DNA of 64,000 bases from Hetaerina americana (GCA_022747635.1 JAKTNV010000004.1:23405679-23469678); one strand, 5' to 3'; positions 25,726 through 36,530 are shown, numbered from the stretch's first letter. A program made the numbers and translations. The notes: a model not told the origin generated them from the letters alone.

Positions 25726-26693
25726 GAGTGAATTTAATGCCACTTTTGATACCCTCACTCCTCAAACATTTGGTTTACTGGCGTTTTCATTATTCCATCA
25801 ACGGTAATTGGCAAATTTCTTTGGCAAGTTTGGTCAACCCTGACTTGTGAATTTCATACAACGTGAGGTGAGGTACAATGCCCTTACTTACCAGTCAAAT
25901 TTTCGAATAAACTGCCGTGGTTTGGTGTTGGTTATTTTTCATTTAGGTTAAAGTCTTTAAAATGGAATAGTAGCGAATGAACATTCGTACCCTAAAAATA
26001 GTTCAAACAATGAATTAGAATCGTGTGATTTTATTTCGAAGTAATCAGCATGAAAACTACTTGCAATATTTTACGGTTAAAAGAATTAACTTCAAAGGCT
26101 TCCGAGTAAATCTCTATGGGCTCTCATCGGAGATGAATAACTTGACCCTGCGGAAGAAACGAGAGAGATTCATTCGGAATATACATCGGCAGATGACCAG
26201 ATTTTTAATTTACACACTCATCTATTCATCCACTACATCTATTCATTTAATGGAGTTTACGGCTAATTTTCTCTAAGAAGTACCTCAAAGAGGAGAATGA
26301 AATACATTTAATGACTAATAGAGTCATTAAACATTAAGCATTTAGACACTTTTCCTCTGGATCAATGTTTCTTCATCAGCGATCGGGAGAGATCCAATGC
26401 TCTCCAAAAAATTGAAATAATTTGGGATGAATTCTCTGGTTATCAATTCCAAATAGCTAAGTTCTCTTTTAAAGCAAAAGTAAAACTTGTTCAAATACCG
26501 ATATCGTGCATTGTAGAGCATGAACTTAAAATCTGAGATAAAGATAGCCATATTGATATTTACTACCATTGCAAAAGGAGGAATGCCTCCAAAGTCGACC
26601 AAAGATTGAGACACTCTTTTAGGAGGGGCTGCAGTAATCATCAACTTGCTAGGAGAGCCAAACTTTCGATAGAGCACGAAAGAAATTTATCTA
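25726..26693. other. AT-rich DNA, no supported gene
   Basis: The minus frame at 26342-26677 (111 codons) is the longest open stretch but has no recognisable domain. It ends just outside the left arm of the inverted duplication. Confidence 0.4.
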
Positions 26694-27000
26694 AAACTTT
26701 CCCTTTGGTCGTTTAGTGGGTCTATATGTAATGTATTCTGAATTTAGGGATGTTTATTTATTTAGCAATATTCAGAAAACAGTACATTTTGGCCTTTAAA
26801 TCGGACACATTTACAAACACCCAAGCCCAAGGTGGAGGAAATCCCAACCAGGCGGGAATCAAACCCGCAACCCTTGGAATGGCAGACTAGGACGTTGCCC
26901 CGTCGCCACCGGGGTTGGCAAGAGATTGGCAAGAGGTTTGAGATAGGCATATGATTAAGGTTACTGATTCGAAATAAAGCTCAGTGTAAGGATAACATCT
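26694..27000. repeat. Left arm (template) of a large inverted duplication
   Basis: This 307-bp segment matches the reverse complement of 27717-28055 over its whole length, including the flanks on both sides of a family-1 SINE. It lacks about 23 bp of the SINE body that the right arm retains. The arms are separated by about 716 bp. Confidence 0.9.
26751..26920 (-). mobile_element. tRNA-derived SINE, family 1, copy 2 (internal deletion)
   Basis: On the minus strand it has the same GTTGCGGGTTTGATTCCCGC B-box region, GGGCTTGGGTGTTTGT body and (AAAT)n tail as copies 1 and 3. The segment between AAATGTG and TCCGAT is about 23 bp shorter than in copy 3. Confidence 0.9.
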
Positions 27001-27620
27001 TAAATATTTCTTGGGCTAAGGAAGAGAACTTAGGCAAGTTTTCTTCTCTTAGATAACTTGTAGGTTATCATTTGCCGGCAGCTGCACTGTGTGGTGTCCA
27101 CTGAGATTATTCGGCTTGCGATAATTTCGGCAAGAATAATTTTGGCGCTGACTTTTAGAATAATGGTTTTCCATATGCTTGAAAAATAAATCAGGAAGAT
27201 AAATAGGTACACATGTTGGCAAAATTTAATTATATTTTTTAATCAAATACTTTGATTGATTAATATCTACATTTGCAACAATATCCACCCATCGCCGTGA
27301 TCTGGTGGATATACTAGAGTTTACTATGAAGCAAATTGACTATTGCACGAAACAGGTAACTATTAAAACCATAATTCCAGTTAGAAGCACACCTATTCTC
27401 CAGCAGGTGAAACATATTCGGACCATTGAGCACTGGTGTTTTTGTTGAAGACATATGTGTTTGCATATTACCGTATTTTCTCATCGATAACGATCATCTT
27501 ATGAATAACGCGCACCCAGAACTTGGTAGTTATTATTTGTAATTTGTAAAATTGTATAGACATCGTGTACCCAGGGATTCATAGTTATCTTGAACGTGTA
27601 TAGATGCCGCGCATCTGCAT

Positions 27621-27622
27621 TT

Positions 27623-27705
<83 letters not shown>

Positions 27706-27719
27706 CATATATATATAAG
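27621..27719. repeat. (CA)n/(TA)n microsatellite
   Basis: An ACACAC lead-in is followed by about 60 bp of pure (TA)n and then ACATACATATATATA. It forms the left boundary of the inserted inverted copy. Confidence 0.95.
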
Positions 27720-28055
27720 ATGCTATCCTTACACTGAGTTTTATTTCCAATCAGTAACCTTAATCATATGCCTATCTCAAACCTCATGCCAATCTCTTGC
27801 CGACCCCGGCGGCGACGGGGCAACGTCCTAGTCTGCCATTCCAAGGGTTGCGGGTTTGATTCCCGCCTGGTTGGGTTTTCCTCCACCTTGGGCTTGGGTG
27901 TTTGTAAATGTGACTATTGTTATCATGGATAATAGTCCGATGTAAAGGCCAAAATGTGCTGTTTTCTGAATACTGCTAAATAAATAAATAAATAAACATC
28001 CCTAAATTCAGAATAAATTACACATAGACGCACTAAACGACCAAAAGGAAAGTTT
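27717..28055. repeat. Right arm (inserted inverted copy) of the duplication
   Basis: This 339-bp segment is the reverse complement of 26694-27000. It begins and ends directly in (TA)n sequence inside the MITE-like element. The junctions share short homology with the donor flanks (TAAGATG at one side, AAACTTTCC near TATA at the other). Confidence 0.9.
27798..27997 (+). mobile_element. tRNA-derived SINE, family 1, copy 3 (fullest)
   Basis: Head CCGACCCCGGCGGCGACGGG, B box GGTTTGATTCC, body TTGGGCTTGGGTGTTTGT and AGTCCGATGTAAAGGCCA, and an (AAAT)n tail with four units. It arrived here as part of the inverted duplication and not by an independent insertion, since the flanking DNA is duplicated too. 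Confidence 0.92.
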
Positions 28056-28057
28056 AT

Positions 28058-28065
28058 ATACATAC

Positions 28066-28109
<44 letters not shown>

Positions 28110-28137
28110 GTGTATATATATGTATATATAGTGTGTG
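28058..28137. repeat. (TA)n microsatellite with GTATA variants
   Basis: This forms the right boundary of the inserted inverted copy and grades into GTGTGTGTAA. Confidence 0.95.
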
Positions 28138-28259
28138 TAAAAATACTTCTATATTTTGATTTTTTTCAATTTTCATTATATAACGCACATCATTTTTTCG
28201 ATTATCTGAACATTTTTGTATAGATAACGCACGCGTTATCGATGGGAAAATACGGTATT

Positions 28260-29224
28260 CCTATGAAAGCAATTTTAAATATCCTACAGTTTAAGCTGTA
28301 TCCTTTCAGGTGAGATAAGGAAAATGGAACAGCTGTCACCGTTAGATATAAGCATGAATTATTAGAGTTAATCCAATAGCAAACGGTGGACATATTTTGT
28401 TATAAGCTCCCTTCGGAGTATGAGTGGGAGAGGGTATGATACCTATATTCGACTAGCATTTCTTTATTTTTGCAAAAATACAAATTAGATTCCTCTCAAA
28501 AAGGCGATTCGTTTTTTCGTCTTAATTGGTGTCCTTAAATTGATACGAAGGGACCTATTTTCGAATTACCTTCCTCTCTTGCAAGTTTCTCCGCATTCCG
28601 GTTCATAGGCTTGCAACAATCGAGCCTCCGACTTGATTAGAAACCCCAAATATAATTATGGGTCCTATACCGTCACTTCGTTGGCCGACGGCACCACAGG
28701 TGTCATTTATGCCAGTGGTTTGTTATCCCATATGTGTAAACGATATCTTGTTTCGAAAATACGCATCCAATAGGCCGATTTTCCGATCCAGTTGGTAGGG
28801 GATAAGCTCAAATTGACCTCTCATTTACAAGCTATTTGGGTCAAATGAAAATCAGCAAAACTACGAGAACAGATGAATAATTTTAACCATTGGCTTCAGC
28901 GGAAATGCTGAATGAACATATAGAGCCTATCTTGTTTTATTTTTTGAGTTGGATCACGGTTGCACAATATCGGACCAAGTGGCCAGGATACGTCCAATCT
29001 AACAGATCATCGTGTGCAAAAGGTATCAAAACGTTAAATTTACTTCCTTACGTCAAATTATTTTCTCTTAGGTTGGAGTTATACACAAAGTTTTGCATAA
29101 GTCAGGAGTTTGAATCTTTCCTATAACATTCGTACTTACTATGCCGCTAACTCGAAAACTTCGGATAGTTGTGAGTGCTTCATTTATTTCCATTACTGGC
29201 TTTTACAGGGAATATTTTGAACAA
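28260..29224. other. No supported gene
   Basis: Nothing recognisable on either strand. The plus frame at 28890-29126 is open for 78 codons without features. Confidence 0.45.
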
Positions 29225-29455
29225 TTAGTCCAGGCGTTAGGCTTTGGACTACTGACCAGAGGTCCCGGGTTCGATTCCATGGAAAGCCTCTGTGGGCATT
29301 TGAAGCTCCAACCAAGCTATGTGATTTTTCCGGTACCAGATCTTCTTGGGAAACCATAAGCGGCACAGGGAAAGGAACTGGCCCCCGTACCCTGATGTGT
29401 GAATTTCCCCCGCCGTCGGGCTTAGTTCTACCAAACCGACCTTTGGGTTTATTCC
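29225..29455 (+). mobile_element. tRNA-derived SINE, family 2, best copy
   Basis: The tRNA-like head (TTAGGCTTTGGACTACTGAC with B box GGGTTCGATTCC) is followed by a body with GGTACCAGATCTTC, AGCGGCACAGGGAAAGGAAC, CCCTGATGTGTGAATTT and CGTCGGGCTTAG. Related copies lie at 25585, 36395 and 61700. Two of these are followed directly by (TA)n microsatellites, while this one ends near a T-rich run. Confidence 0.85.
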
Positions 29456-29999
29456 TGGTTTTTTTTTAACCTGAGCGAGTCTGAGAGAAAGACAATGATT
29501 TCAAACGAATTTGGATCACGATGTAGCCATAGTTGGAAGTCGGATTACTTCTTCTTTTGGCTTTGTCTCAAGAAAAATATATGACAATACTATTGAATGT
29601 GAGGCTTGAGGATTTATTTTCTATTTTCAACTTTCCGTCATTCAAATTTCAATTTCAACCAATAACGAACATAGACATGGCGGTAAATCCGGGCGGAGTG
29701 GGTGGTACCTTACGGAGGGAGTGGTACCTTACCTCATTGCAGAAATATATGAATGCATTTAGCCATATCTACTGATTTCGAAACAACAGTTAAATCCACT
29801 GACAAATGATTTAATTTATTTATTAAATAACCTCATCCATCTCATTATGCATTCGAACGATTAAACACCAAACTAGTCGCCATCGATCACGAAGAACAGG
29901 CTTAGGAGAAGAAAAATTTTGCCCAATGTTACCATTAGAAAAAAAGCGACAAGGATTATTAAAAACCCGACAAAAAACCATTTTGGCGGAGCCGTAGGA
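29456..29999. other. No supported gene
   Basis: Only a small local duplication stands out: GTGGTACCTTAC occurs twice at about 29700-29730. Confidence 0.45.
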
Positions 30000-31150
30000 A
30001 GATTAACGCTGAAAAATCGTATTCCCATTAAGAGGTCATATACGAGAGAAGCGGTTTCGAAACCATTTCCTGCCGCGGCCCGCAGGGGAAACACGATACA
30101 CCGGCCACTCTTCCACTCCCTTCCCACCGCCGAAAGGTTTGTTTCTCCAAACCACTTACACCCGAGGGAGGTGAAAGACGCCGTCAAAAAAGGAAGCAAT
30201 GTCATAACCCCCTGTCGGTGCCGGCTGGCCCACGCGTGGGACAGCCTTGCGTAAAAAGAAAAAAAATCTCGAACCCTCTCGATCGAGCGCGGCACTTGTC
30301 CCCCTCGCCACTCCCACCCTCCAGCATCCCTTCCGAGTGACAGTTCCTTTCTCTTATCAATTCCAGAAAAACCAGCCACACCTCGACCCGTACCCCACCA
30401 CTCTCGGAGTCACCGCGAGTCAACTTCCGTTTTTGTGCGGACGACTCGAGGGCGACGCGGGCGGAGACCGACGGACCGGCCGGTCGGGGCGCGTGGGGGA
30501 TGGGTCCTTCCTCCCTCACCGCCGCGGATGGGCATTCATTCCTCTCTCTCTCTCTCACCCACCCGCGAACCCGCCCCCTCCCACTCAATCCCCTCTTCTC
30601 CTAGCTCGATCGTTTCGATCCTCCTTCCCACCAACCACCCCAACCTTCCCAAACCACCGCCCTCTCTTCGCTCCCCCCTTTCCCGAAAACGCCCCCTCCG
30701 CACCCCGCCCCGCCTTGCTGCGGAAATCGAGAGACCGACCCTACCGTGATCGCTCTCGAAGACGCGGGAGTGAACGTTATGTTCACACCGAGTGGGGGAC
30801 GGATGAGTGGGGGACGGATGGGTGGGGGAGAGCGGGGGTTACCGGAGAGGAGAAAGGGGACGGGGTGCGTGGAGCAGGGCATCGTCGCCCTCATATATAA
30901 GCTGCTGAGGTGATGGAGTCATATCATCATTCGTTCACGGCACAGCAACGAGGGTGGCTGAGTGATTGGTTTGTTGGTTGGTGGCGGATCAAGAGGAAGG
31001 AGACCAGCACGCAGGGGAAGCAGGACCACGAACGCTCCCACGCTTCTTCACACACACTCCTCTCCCCGCTGAGGCGCAGGCCCAAGGCCGCAGAGGCAGC
31101 CCGATCCTGAGAGTCACAGTTGGACTACAATACAGTCGAGTGCCGTAGGA
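30000..31150. other. GC-rich island ending in a TATA promoter motif
   Basis: CpG-rich DNA 2.3-3.4 kb upstream of the cuticular protein gene on the same strand. Frames 30247-30900 (+, 217 codons) and 30202-30588 (-) overlap each other, are Pro/Ser/Arg-rich and show no domain, so they are treated as by-products of base composition. The island closes with a TATATAAG core promoter motif at 30894. A 5' regulatory region and noncoding first exon is the most economical reading, but no transcript evidence is available. Confidence 0.4.
30894..30932 (+). promoter_or_regulatory. Candidate core promoter: TATATAAG plus initiator-like TCATTC
   Basis: TATATAAG starts at 30894. Initiator-like TCA motifs follow at 30919-30921, 30924-30926 and 30927-30932; the last (TCATTC) fits the arthropod TCAKTY consensus with its A 35 nt from the TATA start, while the second gives the more usual spacing of 32. 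It faces the cuticular protein gene. Downstream donors are AAG|GTACTG at 31273, which would follow ATGAAG, and the much stronger AAG|GTAAGC at 33032. Assignment to this gene is inferred. Confidence 0.4.
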
Positions 31151-33019
31151 TTCGAAAACCAAAGGTGCAGTGGATTAAAATATTTCTCTCTCAATACGCC
31201 AACAGAATAATGTGGCATTCCATTCAAAATTTTGAAAGATAAACAGTAGCTTTGTGGTATTCATCAATGAAGGTACTGCAATACTTGTTATAAATCATGA
31301 TCAGGCTTACAATGCTTTGGTATCCCTTGTGTTGATGATAAATAATTAAAGCTGATTCATGAGCGCAAAATAGCCTGCACTAAATAAATGGCTAACTAGC
31401 TAAATAAATACCAAATACGCAATAAGCACGCGTTTATCAATGCAATACTTACACATTTTGGATAGGCTTAATTTGAGGAATCAAACTTGTATGGCAAAGA
31501 ACCTATTGACTCAATCTCTCATCATCCAAACCGATTCTAATGGGTTTCAATCAAATACACGTTTGGTCGGGAGGTCTTTACGGGAACCGGTTCGAGGGGC
31601 ATACAAAAGTTGCCCGGAGAACCATTGTTATTCGAATTTCGCACATAAATACCAATAACTTCAGGGCTTAATACGATATTATTCCACAATCACCCTTCAT
31701 GCACTCGATGAAATTTACTTTCCGAGGCTTGAAACTTGATGGGATATCAATAGAAAGAGATAAGGGTGTGAATAACTTAAAAAAATACTTAACCAGACTC
31801 TACATTATTTACACTAAAAATAACTAAAAGGATAACTGCTGATGAAAGTATGGAAGAGTAAGAGTTTTATTTGGTAATAATTCTAAATCTGAAGCGTTAT
31901 CAACTCCTTAACGTATAAGAATCCATTTACTATTAAGGGCAGTGCGCATTTATTTTCTGCCAATCTTTTACTGTTTTAATAATTAGGGCAAAAGTATAAA
32001 AATAATAATCATCCACCGACAGGCATATTATTTCTTTTGAAGGAGCATTATTAAAAGTTCATTGGCTCGCGTATAAATAGACCAATGTTACTCTTTGTTC
32101 AGATAAAATTGTTCTGGAACCTAAAGGTTCATATGAACTTTACCGTTGGCCAATGTGAAAATAGGTTCGTTATTAGCCTGAGGGGTTTGAATGCGTAGAA
32201 AATGTGCCCTTTGACGTTTAACGTTTCGAAGCCTGAGTATTTGAAAGCTGTCTTGTAAAACTGATAGTTCAGAAACAATCCATATTGAAAATAGTAAGAC
32301 GGACATGTTTTAAACGTAAATTGTAATTTTTATTACAATGGAAAAGCTAAACCTTTCTCTTATTCATTTAAATGGAACTTCATTCAAGAGTCAGCTCATT
32401 TCACTAAATTAGTTAAATTTAGATTTATCCTATATGAAAGCCCTTCTTTTTAATTGGTTACTTATACGTACATGCTTGGAGATAATTAGTCACAGAAGTG
32501 ATTTCAAGCATGGTTATTTCTTCAAAACTAAGAGAATTCATGGGATCACAAGAGCTCATCAGGATTTAGATATAAATCACCCAATAACTGCTGCACACTC
32601 TATTTTTCATGGGAATCATTATTACACTTCCTCAATTTGTGGTTACCTCTGAATGACCCCCTCCATGAGCGAGCGTCGCTTTCACTGCATGGAAACTTTC
32701 CTTGCAACGAAGCATAATAATACATTCTCTTCCTGCTTCCCGAAGCTTAATATAATCAAAAGCATTTGTGATTTTTTTTCAAGTAACGTTTTACTGGTTA
32801 AAATAAAACCCTGGGAATATAGGGCCCAAAGTAATTTCCCAAGTTCGTATGACTTTTTAACTGTCTATATCCGAAACACCAAAGCTATGTAAAATAATCG
32901 TTTAATTGGAACGAAAAATAAATCATGTCGAGAAATCGTAGAGAAAAAGGCAACAGAATAAGAATTAATTCTTACCTGGTCACTGCGTCGTAGCCACTAC
33001 CTTCTGCCTGCTTATAAAC
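31151..33019. other. Probable first intron or upstream flank of the cuticular protein gene
   Basis: AT-rich sequence without a recognisable exon. It contains ATGAAG|GTACTG at 31267-31278, a weak-donor alternative for a short coding leader. Spliced to 33391 it would add Met-Lys in frame. Confidence 0.35.
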
Positions 33020-33031
33020 GTGAAGTTCAAG
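33020..33031 (+). other. Candidate leader exon end, GTGAAGTTCAAG before a strong donor
   Basis: GTG AAG TTC AAG is followed at 33032 by GTAAGC, a near-consensus donor. A phase-0 splice to the acceptor at 33389-33390 would join it in frame to the ATG of the large exon. Many insect cuticular protein genes have a first coding exon of only about four codons, beginning Met-Lys, followed by a phase-0 intron. Here the first codon would be Val (GTG), as if an ancestral ATG had mutated. No in-frame ATG exists between the preceding in-frame stop (32966-32968) and this point. It may simply be 5' UTR. Confidence 0.4.
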
Positions 33032-33390
33032 GTAAGCAGAATATGATGGAAGTATTAGTGTAAGCGCATTGATGACTAAGAAAAAATATATGATTTCGAC
33101 GGAGGACGATGGAGGACCGATTCAAACTACAAAAAATTGTTTTTAACCTGCGAATAAGTTTTTTTAAGAGATTCCTACCGGGATAATAGAGTTTTCCGGT
33201 AGTACAGTCCTGTATTTTTCTTATGATTCTTACAATCATGGGGTTAATAACTTTTATTAAAAAAACACCTTAAAATTAAACGAATTTCCTAACTGAACTC
33301 GGATAACTAAAAGTAAGAGGCGTATTTATCAAATATGATTTCTCTTCCACGGTTTTTTCCAATGAGATTCTCCTGTTCCTTCTACTTCAG

Positions 33391-35772
33391 ATGAGGCTGT
33401 ACGTCCTTCTTGCCGTGGCTGTAGCCATGGTACATGCGGACCCCATGCCCGTCAGACCGTCCGCTGGCCGGGGAGAGGTCAAAGTGGACTCGTACCTTTA
33501 CCGACCCGATGGCCGCGGTGTGGGCTCCAGGGGCATGGCTGCCCGCCTCGGCTACATGGGCATGATGATGGGCTACGGCGTGAAAGAGAGCAACGGGGAA
33601 GGTGGGGACATAGGGCAGCAGTATGCGGACCAGCTTCGCGCGAACGGCGCTGCGGCGGCCGCGGAAGTGAACAATGCCGCGCTGGGTCTCCAAACGGGAC
33701 ATAACAATCGTCTCTCCGCCCCCCTCGCTCAAGCCGGAGATATTTCCCGAACGAACCAAGCCTTTTCTTATGGCATTAAGAATGTCGTCGCAGGAGGAGG
33801 TGCGGGAATCGAACACATCGGCGGGATCCTGGGTCCAGACTGTCCGGAAGCAAATGCCTTCGCCCTCGGAGCAGGGAATTCCCAATTTTCGAACGCCGTG
33901 AATTTCGCGCATGGTGTGGATTTGGACGGATATCAAGGCGGATTCGTCTCTGATTTCGGGATTGAAGAGCAGGGATACCAACTGGATGGCTTGGAACATG
34001 CGTCTGCCATTGCTGCGGGATCAAGGATCGAAGGTGGTTCCAACTTTGGGGGGTTGTCCTTGACAGCTGGAGCCGGACACGCGGGTGTGCAAGGCTTCTT
34101 AGCCGGAGTCGGGAATCAGGGTGCTGCAGCAGCGGCCCGTGTGCAGGCACAAAGCGCTCATCAAAATTTACTCTCACAAGGAAACGCAGGCGGGCAGGCT
34201 GTTTTGGGATCTGGAAAACTTGCCGTCCAAATTGGCGGTCAAGGGGGGTTGGAAAACGGAGCCTCTTCCGCCGCAGCTTACAGAGGTTTTGAGAATGTAG
34301 ATGGATTTTCACGCTATGCTACCAATGTAGATTATTCTGGACAGGGAGGATTCTTAGGACAAGGCGTACAGGATAGATATATGGCCAACTATGCAAAGGG
34401 CTTCGCAGTTAATAACGGTCAGGGGTCCTTCCAAACAGGAAAAGCTGCTCCCTACGTCATGTATGATGAAGGTATGCAGATGAACGAATACGTGACCAGA
34501 TTCGGCAAAGGGGAAAATGTGAGGTATGCCGGATTGGCTGCTAGCGTTGGCTCAGGTGGAGCTGGCTTTAACGGGGGCAAAGGTGACTTTTCGCTCGGCG
34601 CTGGATCCCTAAATAGAGGAGCTAGTTCTGCAGCTGGATTCGGATACCAAAGGAAAAACTCTGGGTCTTATTTAGCGCAAGGCGGGGCTGCTCAGTATGG
34701 TGGCAATGTAGAACGGATAGCTTTCGGTGGGATACAGACCGCATCTGCATCTAAACTCAGCGGAGGACAGTCCAACCAGAACTTAAACTTCGGATACGAC
34801 CAGGGCAGAAAAACGCTTGAGTCCTCCGGGCAAAGGATTGCGACGCAGGGAGGGTACTCAGGCGCTTCAAGTGCGGGATTTAGCGGGGGCTACGTAGCAG
34901 GGGGAGAACAGGCAGCCGTTGCTAACGCTGGTGGTGAAGGCGGATATTACAAACAAAGTTATGGTGGTTTCCAAGGAGGGCGAGTGGGAGAGAGCGCGGG
35001 AGGATCCAATGCTGCTGAATTAGGCACTAGAGCAAATGGAAATTACGGTTTTGCAGCTGTGGCAGGCTCATCGCTGTCGGCCCAGAGAGGAGGTGAATCT
35101 AAGGAGTTCGTGGGATTCGTGAGTGAGGGTGGTCGCGGTGGTGAATACGGTAAGCTCGAGGGATATTCTGCCGGCCAGGGGCGGCAGGATAATTACGCTG
35201 GCTTGGAAGGGTCCTCCGCAAGAGGAGGGGGGTTATCTAGCGTGTCATTGAACTCCGGCGCTGCGGAGAAAGGCGCTGAGGAGTTCAGGGTCGGATCGTA
35301 TTCCTCAGGTTACAGCAATCAAGGTCGGGAGGGAGTAGTGGCAGGTGGGCAAGGCCAGTATTACATCTCTGGCGCGCAGGATGAGCGCAATGCTGAGAAT
35401 AGTGGATATTTCGCCGCATCGGGTGGAAGTCAAGGGGAGCAAGCCGGAGCGAGAGGTTCAGGTCAATTTTTCGGTTCTGGAGCTTTCAGAGGCCACGGTG
35501 GCAGCCTCGGCGCCATTGGGAATTCATACGCAGGAAAACAAGCATTCGGAGGCTCTGTATCCGGCTTTTCGAGTGGTGGATTGAGCTTTGCTAGTGGAGG
35601 TCGTTTTGCTCAAAAGGCATCCAGCGCGTCCGCAGACTTCTCCAGGATTCGGTATGCTTCTGGAGCAGGGAACTCTGCAAGTTTCGCATCCCAGAGCTCT
35701 GCTCACTCTCAAGGAGATGGTTCTGCAGTCAAGCATCTGGTCGTCGCAGACGGATATGAGGATCAATACTAT
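33391..35772 (+). CDS. Large Gly-rich cuticular protein with RR-2 domain: exon encoding residues 1-794
   Basis: A strong pyrimidine-tract acceptor (CTTCTACTTCAG) ends directly before the ATG, and the frame stays open for 794 codons to a donor (TAT|GTAAGC) at 35773, phase 0. The protein starts MRLYVLLAVAVAMVHA, a signal peptide probably cut after VHA, so it is secreted. Residues 17-60 are mixed, with KVDSYLYRPDG. From about 65 to 780 the chain is low-complexity Gly/Ser/Ala/Gln with scattered Tyr and Phe (GGF, GGY, SSAA, FASGG), like flexible structural cuticle or resilin-type proteins but without a fixed tandem unit. One Cys is visible, near residue 151 (DCPEANAF). The exon ends DGYEDQYY, the usual lead-in to an RR-2 chitin-binding domain, which the next exon (36971-37192) supplies. 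The total of 867 residues is far longer than common RR-2 proteins (roughly 100-300). Antisense frames here are shadows. Confidence 0.93.
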
Positions 35773-35885
35773 GTAAGCATGAGTTTAAAAGTATTATTAT
35801 CATAAGCCAATGTTCGCAATAATACAACTATTGAATTCAAATATGACAATGAAGCTCAAGGATTTGTTGCAAAGTAGAATATCAA

Positions 35886-35946
35886 AATTACCTCTAGTGA
35901 CTAGTTTACTAGTCACTAGAGGTAATTTACTAGTCACTAGAGGTAA
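35886..35946. repeat. Perfect 20-bp palindrome plus tandem half-copy
   Basis: AATTACCTCTAGTGACTAGT (35886-35905), a 2-nt spacer and its exact complement (35908-35927) form a hairpin. A direct copy of the right arm follows at about 35928-35946, then CTAGTTTAGTAGACTAGT. In the pre-mRNA this would form a stable stem about 115 nt inside the intron. Confidence 0.95.
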
Positions 35947-36394
35947 CTAGTTTAGTAGACTAGTGTGACTAATTTTTTTGAAAGAATAAGTCATTATCAT
36001 ACTAGAGTATTTTAATATTAAAGTCGCGATTAGCCAGCAATTTGGTGCAGATATAGTCTATATATCGAATGTTTATCTCAATGCACAATTATATACAAGA
36101 AGTCCTATTAGAATGATAGTTTTAAACTCGTGGTTGTTTTCTACACTTATTTAGGGAAATAATTTTGTAAACCGGTTTGGACGCTAAAAAGTACTTTGGA
36201 TAACGATGTGATAACCTCCAAGCCAGTTAAGTATTTTAATATATATATGAGTCGTGAATAATATAGTGTTTTCTAATCTTCGTGAGTATATTACACCAAG
36301 TCATAGTGCTAATACTGATTCTATCAACTTAGGATGCATCAAATAAAAATACCCGGTTTGAACAAATGCGGGCAATGCCATTGACAATGCTTAG

Positions 36395-36526
36395 CTAAAC
36401 CCAAATTACGTGAATATTATGGGTTCCAGGATTTAACTAAGAAACTGCATGAGGCAGAGGGAAAGGAACTTGATACCCCTATTTTGAATGCACAAATATT
36501 TAAACTACCACGTTTAGTACGAGTTC

Positions 36527-36530
<4 letters not shown>
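36395..36530 (+). mobile_element. tRNA-derived SINE, family 2, degenerate 3' body
   Basis: AGGCAGAGGGAAAGGAAC, GATACCCCTATTTTGAATGC and ACAAATATTT align with the GGCACAGGGAAAGGAAC, GTACCCTGATGTGTGAATTT part of the copy at 29225. The head is unrecognisable. It lies in the cuticular gene intron and is followed at once by (TA)n. Confidence 0.55.

Larger units (their letters stand above)
27470..28256. mobile_element. Non-autonomous TIR DNA transposon (MITE-like), interrupted
   Basis: Both ends carry a 23-bp terminal inverted repeat beginning ACCGTATTTTC and reaching ATCGATAACG (27470-27492 and 28234-28256, one mismatch). ATT flanks it on both sides as a 3-bp target duplication (27467-27469, 28257-28259). 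Sub-terminal ATAACGC(G)CAC motifs repeat near each end. The 787-bp element has no transposase. Its centre is a (TA)n tract split by an inverted copy of nearby DNA (27717-28055). The superfamily is not certain: the 3-bp duplication and the TIR sequence are seen directly, and the MITE label is inferred. Confidence 0.75.

Noticed and set aside
30247..30900. A 217-codon plus-strand open frame in a GC-rich island
   Set aside because: It overlaps open frames on the other strand, is Pro/Ser/Arg-rich low complexity, has no domain, and lies where a promoter is more likely; GC-rich DNA lacks stop codons by chance.
33382..33999. A 205-codon antisense frame over the cuticular exon (also 33776-34312)
   Set aside because: It is a shadow of the Gly-rich coding strand; GGN and GCN codons read backwards seldom give stops.
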